Source: Anopheles merus (Eukaryota; Arthropoda; Insecta; Diptera; Culicidae). Taken from it: 64,000 bases of DNA. The notes under the pieces are model-generated. The model did not search any database. It saw only the letters and a list, made by a program, of their open reading frames with translations, and was not told the DNA's origin. Within the stretch, counting starts at the first letter, position 1. Each line of letters opens with the position of its first letter. Shown in pieces: positions 1 through 12,575 of this stretch. The translations under genes were made by a program, and so were the position numbers. The DNA is taken from contig NC_054083.1 in NCBI RefSeq assembly GCF_017562075.2, positions 26,294,058 through 26,358,057 on the forward strand. Reading direction: 5' to 3'.

Positions 1-2824
1 AACACACCCAACACCCGCCTGTATGTGCATGCGTGCGTGTGTGTTTGTGTGTATGTAACCCGTAACGACGCGCGATTTTTCCGGCTTTCTTCGCCCCGGA
101 CTCCGGATAAGCTTCCTCGGTGGCGGCTCGGTTACGCTTATCCTTGCGAGGACCAAAACAGGACCACCGAGCGAGAACCCGGCAAGAAGATGCGTTGCTG
201 TGCGTTCGATTTCATCGTGGTAGAGCAAGCAACATGAGCTGCTGCTGTGCCCTCGCCTCCCATACACATCCTTCCACATCTCCCATTTCCATATGTGTGC
301 GTGTATGTGTGTGTGTTTTGTTTTTGGAGGATGAGGCACCGCTTAGGAGCTGGTTGTTTAGAGGGCCGATGGTTGGGGCGCACGGGAAATTGAATCAATT
401 TTCTCTGCAGCTCCGTTACCGGGTGCTCCCATCCTCTTTCGCTCTTGATCTCGCTATCTCTGCCTTCCGTTAGCCTTGAAACCGTTTAACGCAAACAACA
501 TTTGAAAAGATGTGAGGCTGAAGAAGGATGAAAAAAGCACACTTGCACACGCAAAGCAAGCAGCATAACATAACACCGGATCGGATTATCCCAATGTTGA
601 TAAGGATTTTCGGAAAGGGCGGCAGTGGTAGTGGATAAAATTCAGGGTTTTTGGGATCGTTATGGGGATTGCTGTTATTTTTGCTGTTGTTGGTAGTGCC
701 TTGAAGGTAAGGTGGGGAAAATCACACAAACAGTTTTTCTTTTTTTTTGCTGTTGTTGTTTTCCCCTCTCGCTCTATCGACCGAATAAAATGTGTTATAT
801 ACGCACCAGAATTTCCTCTTGACCCATTCGTGCATCAATCGATAACAGAGCCTGCGTCCGAACGAACTCCAAGAAACCGCACCCTGCCATAACATCAAGA
901 ATCAATGACAGTGAAACGGGAGCGGTTGGAGCAGAAAATTATCGAACAATCTTGTCTAGTAGTATCACATCACCCAAGGATGTTTATTTCCAAGAATTAA
1001 GATCAAGAAATCTTGAACCGCGTAAGTTACTCTTACTCGGTTGCTTTTGCTAATTTGGAATCACCGGGAGAGCGGGGATGAAGTGCTGATCAATCCCGAC
1101 AGCAGTCGTTTTTCCCCCTGCTAGAGTGTGGGGGACACAACATCCTGTAAACATCGCCACTTCCAACCATCTCTCCATTCCTGCAACGGCCTTGAACGGC
1201 CTAGTCAGTTATCTTGTCCGGGAATCGAGATGGCTTGGCCTACACTGCCCTGTTTCGGAGTAAATAAACATGATAAACAACAAATCCCGCAGACACAGTA
1301 CTGATTTCGCGCTCGAGCGTCTTGTGGTTGGGATTGTTCCAGCTCCTTCTGCGTGCCTAGATTTGCTGCGGCTTTCGAAATTGCTTGAGTCGGCCCCTTT
1401 TTTCTGTTATGATTTTTTTTCCTCCTGTCCTCCGGGTCCTGGCCAATCCACTTGCACACTGGGCTTTCGTACAGAACGACAATGTCCTTATCGTACATTC
1501 AACTTCAGCAGCCAGGACTGGCTTTTGCCCGCATGACGCCACTGCGGCTACTAAACTTCCCCCTCCGAGCGCCCCGTTTTGGATGTCTCCCGAAATCAGT
1601 AAACTGCGATGCGGAACAAACGGACGGACGGATTTTATCGTACGTCGTAAGCCTGGTGGGGTGAGCGCGTTCTCTGCCACCGAGAACCGAGAACGAGCGC
1701 AATGGCCTAGAAACACACTGTACCGATGAGGTTTATGAGTTTGAAGGTTAGCCCTGATTCCGTTTGCCAATTGTGGGAGTGTATTGTAGTGGTGTTATAG
1801 AGGCCAGGCTACTTCATGCGCACACAAACACACACACATACGAGCAATGCAATCATGTAAAACCATGCGAGTAATGTGAAAAAATGATGGCCGAAGTTGT
1901 TATTTCGAGCCAGCGTCAGCGGATGTGTTCCGCTCTGGTTTGAAAGGATTTGCAGTTGGAGCTGTTAGAGCCAGAGAACGAAACAACCAAGAGCCTTCTC
2001 GTCAACTGCTCAACGGCAGGCGACAAAATGGCCTCCGTCATGTGCTCTTTCGAGTTTGCTCAGTGCCTGCGGAGATGTGTAGCATGTAAATAAATAATGC
2101 AACATTGAGTTCAGGAGAGGCAAGTGCACTGCTTGGGGATGATTGGCTTGGCACGGTCGAGCGAACGGAATGACGTATGCGCGCGGTACGTCAAGAGATT
2201 ATGAAGTACGCAAGAACAGAGCCCAATCCTTTCGGCATATGGTGTAAGGCTTTTATGAGTTGAGCTAGAGCACACTTTTGCCATATTCATATAAGTGAGT
2301 TATGCTATACTTCTCTGGGACTGATTTTTCTCTTTTTTTGGAATCAGATTGTGCTTAAGACTCAATAAAGCTCAGCTCTACGGTTCTAACGCTACGCCAG
2401 CTACTAAGGTACACTCTGCACCGTAAGCAGCTTATTACCCACCTTTAATAGGTGACTGATGATTGTGAAGAACTCGCGCGCAAACCCTTGAGCATTGCCA
2501 TCCAGAACTGCCACCTTCAACCAATCCGCAATGACCGCAGGGCCTAACGTAGTTATCGCGCTTATTTTGTTCCATTTTTTCCAGCACTTTGTTACCTTCT
2601 TTTTTGCACTAACAGGCAACCTTGTACGTTGGACCTTGAGGCGAAAATAAAAGTTCGCCTCATTTCACCTACCCTAATGGCGTGTGTGTGTGTGGCGTCC
2701 TCTGTTTCACCCGCAGCGGCGTCTATGCTTCATCTCTGTGAATGGCGGAAATCATCCATCCCGCCGACATCGAGCGTGGAAATGATTCTAACCGCAGGGT
2801 GGCACAGAGTTTCCGCTGATGGTT

Positions 2825-2855
<31 letters not shown>

Positions 2856-2873
2856 GTCTCTCTCTCTCTCTCT
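2825..2873. repeat. (TC)n microsatellite
   Basis: A 49-base TC tract with two single-base interruptions. It is one of nine long GA/CT tracts in the window. The tract explains the serine/leucine run in the overlapping open frame, which is therefore not evidence of a gene. Confidence 0.95.
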
Positions 2874-3622
2874 TGCTTTGTCCTTTCTTTCATCCACCAT
2901 CTTTTTTCATCTCAGTCATCTCGTGTTCAGCTCAGTGTTTGGCTTAGTAGTTTCGCCGGAGCCGATGGTGGCTGCAAATGGCACACGCAAATAATGCCAT
3001 TTCCATCCTTTCGGTTCTTGTGCCTCCGGCGGTCGGGTTCTCGCAGTGCTGTGACGGGAGAGGAACTGTGTGACTAACACAGAACTACACACACACCAAC
3101 TGGAGCAAAACGAGTGGTTCGAAGAAGTGGCACACACAAAGCCCTTGGACGACGGGCGGCACACCGCAAGGTGCCCACCGCCGTGCGGTAGAAAGAAGTC
3201 AACACTTCTCCGGTACACCCATTGAAGGATATCATATTTCATCATCCTTTCACCGGTTTCGTCCTCTTGGCGGGTTTGCATCCTTTTCCCGGCAGTGCTT
3301 ACACACAAGCAGAGGAGCGCAGAAGAAGAAAAAAATATCCATCGCGCACAAAAGAACGTCAATTGGACCAGGTCGTTTCGCTGAGGAGGACATTGGTGAC
3401 GAGCGAGGACGCTTTGTTTGCGTGTGAGATGTCGACTTATCCCATTTTTGTTTATTCACAACTCACACAATTTTCTCGTCAGCTCTCTGTCCCCACCTCC
3501 GTGAACCTTCTAGTAGTCTGCGGTCTGAGGTGGGGTGGCTTTGTGTCCCGCGGCAGGGCACGGCTGAAAAGATTCACTTTTCCGATTTGCCGACGATAAC
3601 CGGTGCCTGAAGATGATGTGAA

Positions 3623-3647
3623 TGTGTGTGTATGTGTGTGTGTGTGT
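3623..3647. repeat. (TG)n microsatellite
   Basis: An interrupted TG tract (one TA) of about 25 bases. It encodes valine/cysteine runs in chance frames on both strands. Confidence 0.9.
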
Positions 3648-3740
3648 TGGGGGACCGACCGGGCCATGTTTCGTGAGGACAGGGGCAATCACTTTCCACA
3701 CGTCTACGCTCCGACTCCGTCTAGTGTGGTGGCCTGCGGC

Positions 3741-3768
3741 TGGTTAGGCATGGTTAGGCATGGTTGGC
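3741..3768. repeat. 10-bp tandem duplication
   Basis: The unit TGGTTAGGCA occurs twice head to tail at 3,741-3,760 and is followed by a diverged partial third unit beginning TGGTTGGC. This looks like replication slippage; no function is apparent. Confidence 0.85.
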
Positions 3769-4697
3769 CTGGAATCATGATTTCTGCACCAAGAATGACG
3801 GAACTTCCACCTTGCTCCATTCCAGTGAAGAGGCACAGTCTCTTTATTCTCGCGCAATACAATACGGCACGATGTACTGGTAGCGTATGTGGACATGTGT
3901 GAAGATTGCCCTCAAGGTTCTTGCCGGTCTTGATGGTCTGAAAGAGCTCTTCCTTAGCTCTGGTGGACACTAGCAAGTGCAAAAAAGAAACACAAAAGCG
4001 CTCACCATACGGTTCGGACGTGGAAGCAACCAGGCCTCCCCATGGCGGCACAGGAAACTGTGGATGATGTGCCGCTTCTGTGCGGGTCCTTACTCTGGTA
4101 CGTGACGCTACTTTTTCATTGGCTCTCTCTCTCTCTCGCTCCTTCTTCAATCATCCGACATAATTCCGGTTACTATGATGCTGGTTGTGTAGACAAATGG
4201 TATGCTACAGGATATAAAGCTTAATAAAATCACCCATCTTCTGCGATCCGGGTAAAGATGTCTGGACGATATGAAACAATTTCCTTACAGATCAAGATGT
4301 TAGTCGGTATAGTTTAGGTCGCATTCTGCACTGGAGTGGCGAAGCAATCACTCTTCCAGCGTCGTGCTGGTTTTTAATTCCCGACACGGCTCGCACCATT
4401 GAGGATCATCACGTAAACGAAGACATCCAAAATTCTTTCCCATTTTAATTACATGCCAATACCGGCCACCGACAAGCACTAAGCTGAACCTGCAATGAGA
4501 ACTTCCTCCGATTGTGTTGACGGGGGTTCCGTTCTTTCTATCTTCTGCCCTACCGGTGTGGTCATTACATCGGACCTGAATAATGATGTTAATTTTCTGC
4601 ATCCTTATAGTAGTGTCCGGCAAAAAAAGCTCGGAAAACGCCAACCATATTTAGCCGTCACGAAGTCGGCTTATCGCTGTGTGTTCCCAAAGGGCTA

Positions 4698-4771
4698 ATG
4701 GAGGGTACGTGTTCTGGAGTGCAAAACAGCGGAACAGGGATGAAGAGGATGAAGACGAAGTTACGGTATCG
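4698..4771 (+). CDS. possible 5' coding exon with perfect donor
   Basis: An ATG at 4,698 opens 24 codons (MEGTCSGVQ then a Lys/Arg/Met-rich run) and reaches TCG|GTAAGT at 4,771/4,772, a consensus-grade 5' splice site. A second frame across the same exon is also open and acidic (DEEDEDEVTVS up to the donor), so the frame is uncertain. In the ATG frame the exon ends after two bases of a codon. That phase would fit the candidate exon at 56,567, whose open frame needs two bases from upstream. I see no promoter or acceptor that fixes the 5' side, and I recognise no family. The donor is real as a sequence match; coding status is inference and the exon could be chance. Confidence 0.17.
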
Positions 4772-7700
4772 GTAAGTCATTCTACACGGTAGGTTGATTA
4801 ATGTGTCCGTGAGCCATCCGCAAGGCGTGACGATGACACACTTCTCTCTTTCGGACACTTGGCCAATGAAAGTCACGTTCCATGGGCAGCACCAATGGAT
4901 GCTGGCCCGCGCCTTGGTGAAACTTTGCCAACTAATACTTTCTTGAAAACTTAATTTATCATTAGGGTTGGGATGTTTTGCTGCTGCTGCTGCCGCTAGG
5001 GTTACGGACAACCAGGAGGCGTCCCAGCCACTCTGGAGTATCAGACGGTGAACTTTGGAGACCTTCTGGACTAGTGGGCGCTTTTTTGGGGCCTGCTTGC
5101 TGGATGTTGCACAGGCAGCGAGGACGTCTAACTATATCAGGATCAAGGAGTTTTGAGGAGTTCTGTTCACAAAGACGTCCCCAATGTGTTTCCCCTTTTT
5201 GGTGCTGAAACGGATGACGATGTGCTCGCTGTGGATTATCCTCGTGTAGATACACGGGCATTGAACGATAAGAAATCAATCCCATCCCTACATTTGCAGC
5301 TTAAGTCGTCTTCGTAGCGTCTTTTAGGTAGACGAGTGTAGCCTGCTTGTGTACGGAGCTCGCATTCAGTAGCACCGATTACAGTCTACGATCACCGGCT
5401 TTTTGCATTCCACTTGGCAGGCAGTGTGACGCTGTTTGCAATTTTGTCGCAACCTCATCGAACAGTGTAGAATTGTAGGTTCTGATGCGCAATTTGCATT
5501 CATATCGCACCTTGCTCTGCCACGTCGGCGGGCAAACGGGCTGAGCTGGTGAGACCGAAATTACGATCGAAACTTTTTGCTGGCTGGCTGGCAGGACCAA
5601 CTTCAACCGTCAACCATTAGGGAACGTTGACTTTTGGTTGGCTGCCCGATCATCCTCGCTCAGTGTGGGGTGAATCGTGCTTTTGATAAAATCTTCACGA
5701 AACCTCGCACCAAAGCAATGGTACCCGCCACGAGCGAGCTCTGGTAGCTTTCTCGTGTCGTAACCAACACTCTGACACAGCCGATAAGAAATCGCATTTT
5801 CTTGGGATTTTGCCGTTTAACCGCTGTCCGTGTTCTACTCCGACCGTGTGTCTCGTGTAGCTGCGGGTTCCTCGATAAGCGATTTGTTGATAGAATGTTT
5901 CGATAACGGTGTGGTGTCCCGGGGCCGAGGGGGTCTATCAGTCGAGAAGAAGGAGCGCGTTGGTTGCACAGGTGGCGGTTGGGGATAGTATGATGATGAT
6001 GATGATACGCTTACCCCAGTCGGTCATGTCTCTCGTTCGTCACGCGGACAAGCGTGTTTGATGAGATATCGGCGATAAACGGCGAGCAAACACGCGCGCC
6101 CTGTGCACTGTGTACGGTTGAAGGAGTCTTAACTACACTTTCAGGTGTTTTTTTGTTGTTATTGCTGTACCTTGGAATACGGGTGAGGGATGAAGTATGA
6201 GTACATGAAGGTGTAGCATTCGTTTCGCTCGTATCATCTTCGTGGGGTAATCTGTTACACAATGTTTAATTTTGTCGCACTTGGGTGGACGCGGTTGTCG
6301 ATTCTTTTCCCTGTCTGGATGGTGAGTGTTTGCGAAAGGAGGTTCGGTAACAATTTTTATTCATTCTGTTTGCTATCACGTCATAAGTGTTTCGTTGGGA
6401 TGTATTGAATGTGAAGCAGCTACTTCATGAAGTTGTTCAAGGTGTTGTTGTAAGATGTACATTTAAATCAAGATTTAGTACTTAATTACTACAATGAATG
6501 TTCATGAAAACGAATTGCCATTTAACGAATTACAAAATATCAATGCTCCTTATGCTCACAGCTAGAATAGAAAGAATAATCTTTTGAAACCAGAAGTGAA
6601 GAATTTGTCCAAATTTACCTTTATAAAAATTAAAAGCTCTCCTAAAGTACTTCAGAATGAATAAAGAATTTCAATGCTTTCAACCACCCGTGGAATCATT
6701 GAAGACAATGGCCTTGATTAACGCCCAAAATTCAAAATGTCCCTAGGGCTCTCTTACCCGTGTATACCCTCATGCATTATCTCTAGCAGCAATTAACTTA
6801 ATTTAAATGCGTACAACACAGCAAATAACAAGCACGCATCCGAGTAACGCTTGCAAAAAAATCAATTACACTGGCGTCAATGTACCAGGCACTGCACCGC
6901 GTTACTCCGAAACCAGTGTACCCTACAGGTCGGACTGCACCACCGTTACATCCCCGAAGGTAGCAGCGAATAAATATGCTACCTTTTTCGGGCCACGCGA
7001 CTACCCGGTCCGATGATGACGACAACAACGACGACGACGGCCACTCATCAGTCTCACGCTGCTCATATGAATTGTTTTCGCCTTCCTGTCGCCACGAGTG
7101 TCATTACCGTCGAGTGCAAGGCGCTACCGGCGGTGGACGACGCCGCTTGGCTAAGTGATTTCTCAACAACAGCGTGAGTGTGTTTGTGGACAGTGAAGAT
7201 GCGCCGCACGGTGGCAAGAATAATATATCGTATCGATTGTGAGCGTGCATCGTGGGAGCGGTCAAGGCATGGAGTGAGGGCCCCGAGGTTCTTCCGGTTG
7301 AATTGTGACACGGGACTTTAAAGTCTGTGTGTCGGTGTTTGGTCAAACGAGTGCATCAGACGACATGGACATTGCGGTCGTTGCGATGCTAAAGAATATG
7401 GCCCACCACGGGATGTAGAGCGCTGTGGACGGATAGAGAATGGCAAAAAGTCCACTAAGCGAACTATCAAGAAGGCAGTGAGACAGGGACAGAGAAGTAC
7501 GCAGCGAGCGGCCAAGTCACGGATGCAATTATGTGCACTCACTGTGAATAGAAGGCGAGTACGTGATTTTGCAGTTTATCGCACTGCCATATAAATTTAT
7601 CACCCAGACACCCACACATACCGACACATACCAGACGGCTGACGGAGTGTGTGGCCTTGGGTCCTTTAGGAGATTGTGTGTGCCCCGTTGCACTGAAGTT

Positions 7701-8793
7701 TAAAACGTAAGTATGAAGAGGAAAAAAAACCGGAAGCGTTAGCCTGTTTTCATTTCCACTCGGTTTGGTCCGGCGCCCGGGATGCCATTATTATTGAACG
7801 AAGAAAGAAGGAAACAAATCGAACTACGAAAGAAGAGCGCAAAGTGCAGCGTGAATGATAAGCGGCCTGGCCAAAGGAACTGACCACTGCACCATCGCAC
7901 ACGGTGTTTGGTGGAGTGGCAGACGAAGAAGGGCGCACAAGCTCTCGCGTGCACGTTGCAACTGTCAGCGAAGCGTTATTTTTTCTCCCCCTCGATTGCA
8001 CTTCTCGGACAAGGTTTGGTTTTTCGTTTTTCGATCTCGCCACACCCAGCCTGGGCCTGATGACATTGATGCGGTTTACGTGCCGATTAAAATTAAACCT
8101 ACTTGCTGCTGCGAAAGGCTTCCCGCAAAAGCGATCGATTGGCTTCGGTCCATAATTTGCACGTAAAATGCGCTAGACAGCGCTGAACATACGTTGGGAT
8201 TGAATGAGAGAGACTGACCCAAAAAAAAAGAAGTGCTCCATTAATTGCTTTCGACGGATGGGTTTGCTGGCCCTTGGCCGTTCCGCAGCTCGTTACAGAG
8301 CTCGTGGTGTGGGTGTCGAAGGTTTTGGAGGTGGTGGCGTTAATTTTTGGCTGTCCGCTTATCGGTTGGTGTGAAAGCTTGCAACATTGCAGTTCACTTT
8401 TGATGCTGCGCGGGACTGTGGGAGAGCGAACAAGGGCTTGCGGTGTCGAAGGTTGCAATCGTTTGTTAATTAACGTACGAAAGGCAAAAAACGGCTCAGT
8501 TGTTGGACGTGATAAGGTGCAATGTAATGAGCGGATGTGGGAGGTGTAATCATATTGCAGTCGGTGTGACAATGTCTGTGCAAAATGAGACAGAAATGGG
8601 TTCATTCGAGAGCTCACTATTACTGGGGAAGGACGAAAAAAATCTTTTTGGTGTGCGGGATGCAGTCTTGAGCTTGGGTCAATTTTGTTCGCTTTAATTA
8701 TCGCATAACGAGACTCATTAATTTGTGGATTGTTAGTCTGAATGGCAGCAAAGTGAAGACATTAGGTCGAAGACTTTTGGAAAAAAATAATCG
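4772..8793. other. non-coding stretch with minus-strand open tracts
   Basis: No gene is recognised. Between about 5,609 and 5,233 the minus strand carries two successive open tracts in different frames (about 75 codons, then about 45), cysteine- and basic-rich, ending before 5,230. They look mildly coding-like but have no family signature. An ATG microsatellite sits at 5,990-6,007. A donor-grade ATG|GTGAGT occurs near 6,320 after a 20-codon frame, and AAC|GTAAGTAT near 7,707, both without partners. An AT-rich island covers about 6,380-6,800. The minus-strand open frame of 172 codons at 8,099-8,617 shows no motif and is rejected. Confidence 0.5.
5990..6007. repeat. (ATG)n microsatellite
   Basis: About six ATG/TGA trinucleotide units in a row. 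No other signal is attached to it. Confidence 0.9.
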
Positions 8794-8795
8794 TA

Positions 8796-9151
8796 CAGTG
8801 ATCCCAAAAAGTATTCGTCCAGCAGACTATTTTACACAAAATGGCGAATTAAGGCCGCATTAGGCATGGAGCGGTAAAAATAACGATATGGTCTGTCAAA
8901 AGAACCGTCAATACTCACGTATTGCTAAAAAATGAGCATTGAAATAGTGCAATGGCAACTCAAACACTAAAAAAACTTTTAAAATGTATTTTACAGGCGC
9001 TTTAAGTATTCGTTTATCTAGCTTTTGATGAAATATGTTTAGATTAATTGAAAAGAGTCTCGTAGGTTCGAGGTAACAAAACGTAAAAAAATAAATTGTA
9101 AAATAAAAATCATAAAATATTAAACCAGACAAATACTTGCTTGACTCACTG
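8796..9151. mobile_element. Tc1/mariner-type MITE with TA duplication
   Basis: A 356-bp element starts CAGTGA at 8,796 and ends TCACTG at 9,151. The outermost 25 bases of the two ends are inverted repeats matching at about 18 of 25 positions; both share CAGTGA and an internal AAGTATT followed by GTC. A TA dinucleotide flanks each side (8,794-8,795 and 9,152-9,153), the target duplication expected of Tc1/mariner transposition. The interior is AT-rich and holds no transposase, so this is a non-autonomous, internally deleted copy needing an enzyme in trans. The minus-strand open frame inside it is a by-product of the AT-rich interior. The superfamily call rests on the TA duplication and the terminal CAGTG; the named family is unknown to me. 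Confidence 0.85.
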
Positions 9152-9153
9152 TA

Positions 9154-9458
9154 CAATAAATATACTCAGTATTTCAACCACATATTGTTAAATGCATGTA
9201 ATAAAGTACTTATCAGAGAATTCAACGTTTATTTGTATAGTGTCCCTTTAAATCAATAGCGGTGTGCTTTATTCGTTTATTTCTGTGTAAAAATACAATT
9301 TTTTGAAAGTTTTGCATTGCATTCACTGGTAATGGCAAAAATGTCATAATAAATAAATGTTGAGTAGGGCAAATTTACAAATTTAAATCAATACAATGAC
9401 GCCCAACATACAAAATAATAGTCCTCATTTAAAAAAATCCTAGTTGTCCTAGTTAAAG
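9154..9458. other. AT-rich non-coding spacer
   Basis: An AT-rich spacer between the MITE and the SINE. I see no open frame of note, no terminal repeats and no promoter-like pair. Confidence 0.7.
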
Positions 9459-9670
9459 CCGGTCTCATGGTACAGTCTTCAACTCGTACGACTTAACAAC
9501 ATGCCCGCCATGGGTTCAAGCCTCAAAAAAAAACATGCCACCAAACGTAGGACTGACTATCCTGCTATGGGGAGTAATCAAAAAAGAAGTCATTAAAAGC
9601 TAACACCACAAGTGGTACACACAGACCTTGACCGATAACGGTTGTTGTTGAGGCAAAAGAAGGAGAAGAA
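9459..9670 (+). mobile_element. tRNA-derived SINE, full-length or nearly so
   Basis: A short interspersed element, seen by alignment to the second copy at 33,920-34,097: they share the blocks ACGACTTAACAACATGCCCG, GGACTGACTATCCTGCTATG and CCTTGACCG plus the AACGGTTGTTG end. An RNA polymerase III A-box-like sequence (TGGTACAGTC, about 9,469) and a B box (GGTTCAAGCCT, about 9,513) are about 44 bases apart, as in a tRNA-derived promoter. The 3' end is a purine tail of GAA/GGA units, ending about 9,670. The 5' limit is approximate because this copy has no clear target duplication. It encodes no protein and would depend on a LINE for movement. From memory it resembles tRNA-related Anopheles SINEs, but I cannot verify a name. 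Confidence 0.75.
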
Positions 9671-12242
9671 TAAGTTGTTTTCTTAATGTTCTAACACTAA
9701 TATCTAACACATCAAATTTGACAAACGAACTATTTGCGTATAATATTTCGACATAGAAATGATTTAAAATATGCTTAATGATTTATTATGATATTGATAA
9801 TTAGTATGATACATTAGAGTAATACAGTGATGCAGCCACTTCTGTAACGATTGTTTTTTATCATTTTATCATTTTATCAAGTGAACAATTTAGGATTTTC
9901 GAAACAAGATTTGAACAAGGTTCAAGCAAGTCGACCGTTGAACTACAAAATAACTATTGTTGCGATATATTCCTTTAATTTGTGTTATTGATTCAATTCC
10001 CACACCGAATAGCTTCTTTGAGTGTGTGCTTTGCACCTCGCTTCTCACCCCTTCCCCCTCTTTAATTTCCCACCCATTCCAAGAATGATTTGACCAACCG
10101 TTGAGGCGGTTGAGAAATGAATCAACAACACACGCCGCGCTAACATTCTTGCCTTCGTCAATGGCAACAAACCCGTCACCGATCAAACCACCCCTCCCTC
10201 CTCCTGGTCAGACTGGCGTTCGATTTAATAGCCCAAACAAACCACCCGAAAGGGACGTGACTTAGAATTTGCACACTAACCACAACGCAAAGCTGCCCTG
10301 AAACGCCCTCCACGGCCCGTACCCTGCACCCTCGCCAGCACTAAAATGGCAGTGTGTGCAAATTGTGTGCGCACAAATCGGTTTTGCGGTTGGAGCGGAC
10401 CACCGCCAATCGCCCGAGATGCCGGATGGAGATTTATTGACTTGGACGCTGGATTGACCGAGCACACCTTTGCGAATGTTCCTCCCCCGTCCCGATAGCC
10501 ACAAAGTAACTTACTACGCGAAGGGATTGATCAGCGATGGGAGGAGTGGGAGCTGATTTTGATCTGGACGCCCTAATTCAACCGGACATAATATGGGTTT
10601 GGGGTGGAATTTTGCCATGTGGCCGCGGTTTTTCCGAGTGACCTTTACCGCGGTGGCTGTGTTGGAGAATTTAATACCTTCGCGGCCACGGAATTAGAAT
10701 GTCGTCGTCGTCGTGTGGGTTCGACCCTACTATGCAAAGCGTGGCGGCGTTCCGTGTTGCTTACAATCGAAGTGTGCGCCAATCGCAGCTTAGAATCGGC
10801 TTGTGTTGCGATTGTTCTATACTTAGCCCAAATTTATCTCGTAAATCAGAACCGAGTGCGCTCAAAAATCCAGTGCACTCTAGTGTGCTTGGGTGGTGTG
10901 TGTGGCTTCGGGTCCGCACATGCAGCTGCAGCTGATAGTCATTTTTATTGAGTTGTTTATGGGAAGCTGGCAATGCTGGCAAGGCTGGCACTCCGTGCAG
11001 CATGGCGTGCCGTTGCTGAAACGACCCAAACAACACGCAGCGCCCGCGTTTGGCTCCACTGTCCGCGCACAAGTGTTACATTGTGCCGGAACCCCCGGGT
11101 GTTGGACTATTTCCACTTCCTGACTTGCAACGCAAAACCGGCTCCGAAAGTCGATCGATGCAAGGCACGCATACCTCCCGAACGGGAAACGAGAGCACGC
11201 TGCTGGTGCTGTTGCTGCTGATGCCGGTGAAGCTATTTACCGGATGTGATTTGTTTCGCGTGCGCATTCTTCTGCAGGCCTCCCTCTATTCCCGCTTCTT
11301 TGGCGTTCGCGTGACTTTCTTGTTTGCGGCGGAAATGCCGATCGGTAGCGCATGTTGTTGTGTGTCCGGGGAAGACAGGGGTTAGTCATCTTCCTTAGCG
11401 GGAATACAAAAAAACAAAAACCGGCCGGGGTGCGCTGTGATGAAACTCAACTTGCTTTCTACGAAACGTCTTGCAGCCGGGTTTGATGAAATAAATCGCT
11501 CAGCTAGAATAATATGCACTCGCGAAGAGAAAGCCTTGTATCCGGTATGGTTTCTCGGAATCTAATTTGGCGAGCTGTTAGAGGAGTGCGTTTCAGGCCG
11601 GTGGATGCAGATGATTGCCATTATTTGGCGTGCTGAGTGCAATTCTCGGAAGTGGTAATTTTAGTCGGTGCCGCAATTGAGCTTGAACGTGTTAACAAGA
11701 CCTTAGTCTGTGAGTGATGAGAGAAACATTGCTAACTAGTGTAGAATTTGCTCGTATGATTCTTTTTTTCTCCTTTCAATGACAACTGACAAGTGATAAT
11801 GACGACTTGCAAACATGTCGAACATTGGCAATATTACACTACATACAGGCAATATTATTTACAATGTTTTTTACAATTTACAAGCCTAAAGAAACGTTTG
11901 AGTATCTTGATTTGTTTCAGGGTTTGTCTCTAACCATTGACGACAAATATGCTGCCCGAGACAAATATTCTCGATAAAAAGTTACCATTTATTTTGCGCT
12001 TCTGTTTCAATTAAGTTCACGGAATATTTCAACTTCCTACTAGGTTTGTGAAACATCAATAGACTGCTAAATGGGCCTGTCACAATACTAGACAGCTTTT
12101 TACATAAAAATTTGACAGTTGACGGCTGGAATCATTTCAACACTCTATACAAAACCACACATAAAACTAGCCTGCGATTTTCAGCTTAGATTATTTCAGC
12201 CTCAAAGCTAGAATTAAATTTGACTAGCTGCTCGAAAAAATA
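9671..12242. other. non-coding stretch
   Basis: AT-rich to about 10,000, then GC-richer to about 11,500, then AT-rich again. A short tandem of TCATTTTA units lies near 9,857-9,878. The open frames between 10,262 and 11,385 overlap on both strands and show no motif. The 3' part (about 12,120-12,240) shows loose similarity to about 40,177-40,285, so the repeat described next may begin earlier than the limit given. Confidence 0.55.
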
Positions 12243-12575
12243 TCAAAACAAGGTCGTGTTTTTCATTCATCCCAAGGTGCATTAAAGATATCAGAAGGTG
12301 GAATCTAGAATCAAAGTGTATGTAAACCAGAGGGTCTCTTAGCCTATTTCACGAACGTCACTTTTTGACAGGACGAGAGAACATTTTTGCTCAAACTTAA
12401 CTTGACGAATACATAAAATACTCGTCAAATCTTTATTCAGAAGCAGAAGCGATAAAAATCAACCTTTTAAATACATACACCTTGCGAGAAGCCCGACTTT
12501 ATACTTTACCCAATTTGATAGCTGCTCGAACACTGATATACAATGCATTCAGCTGAACGGGTGAAATTTCAGCCT
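12243..12575 (+). repeat. dispersed repeat, copy A
   Basis: Four blocks match the copy at 40,288-40,880: (X) from TCAAAACAAGGTC through AATCTAGAATCAAAGTGTATGT, 12,243-12,330; (Y) a block with GAACGTCACTTTTTGACA then TTTTGCTCAAA, about 12,326-12,395; (Z) CCTTTTAAATACATA to ACCCAATT and CGAACAC, about 12,462-12,533; (W) GAACGGGTGAAATT, about 12,556-12,569. Here X, Y, Z and W lie in that order and orientation. No open reading frame is conserved between the copies, so this is a non-coding element or the relic of a larger one. Class unknown; block Y behaves like a terminal inverted repeat in the other copy, which favours a DNA transposon. Confidence 0.7.

Larger units (their letters stand above)
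1..4690. other. non-coding stretch, no gene seen
   Basis: I see no gene here. Open frames are short, overlap on both strands and lack paired splice sites. The stretch holds short GT/CA tracts near 30-55, 298-322 and 1,825-1,840, a long TC tract (2,825-2,873), a TG tract (3,623-3,647) and a small tandem duplication near 3,741. An isolated donor-like AAG|GTAAGG lies near 706 after a 15-codon hydrophobic frame, with no acceptor behind it. A 12-mer TATCGTACGTCG at 1,636-1,647 recurs in the composite element at 33,431. Intron or intergenic DNA is the simplest reading. Confidence 0.6.

Noticed and set aside
8908..9156. 82-codon minus-strand frame
   Set aside because: Lies wholly inside the MITE interior and has an AT-driven Phe/Tyr/Leu composition with no transposase motif.
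10690..10740. GGTTCGACCCT resembling a tRNA B box
   Set aside because: Flanking bases do not form a T-arm and no A box is correctly placed.
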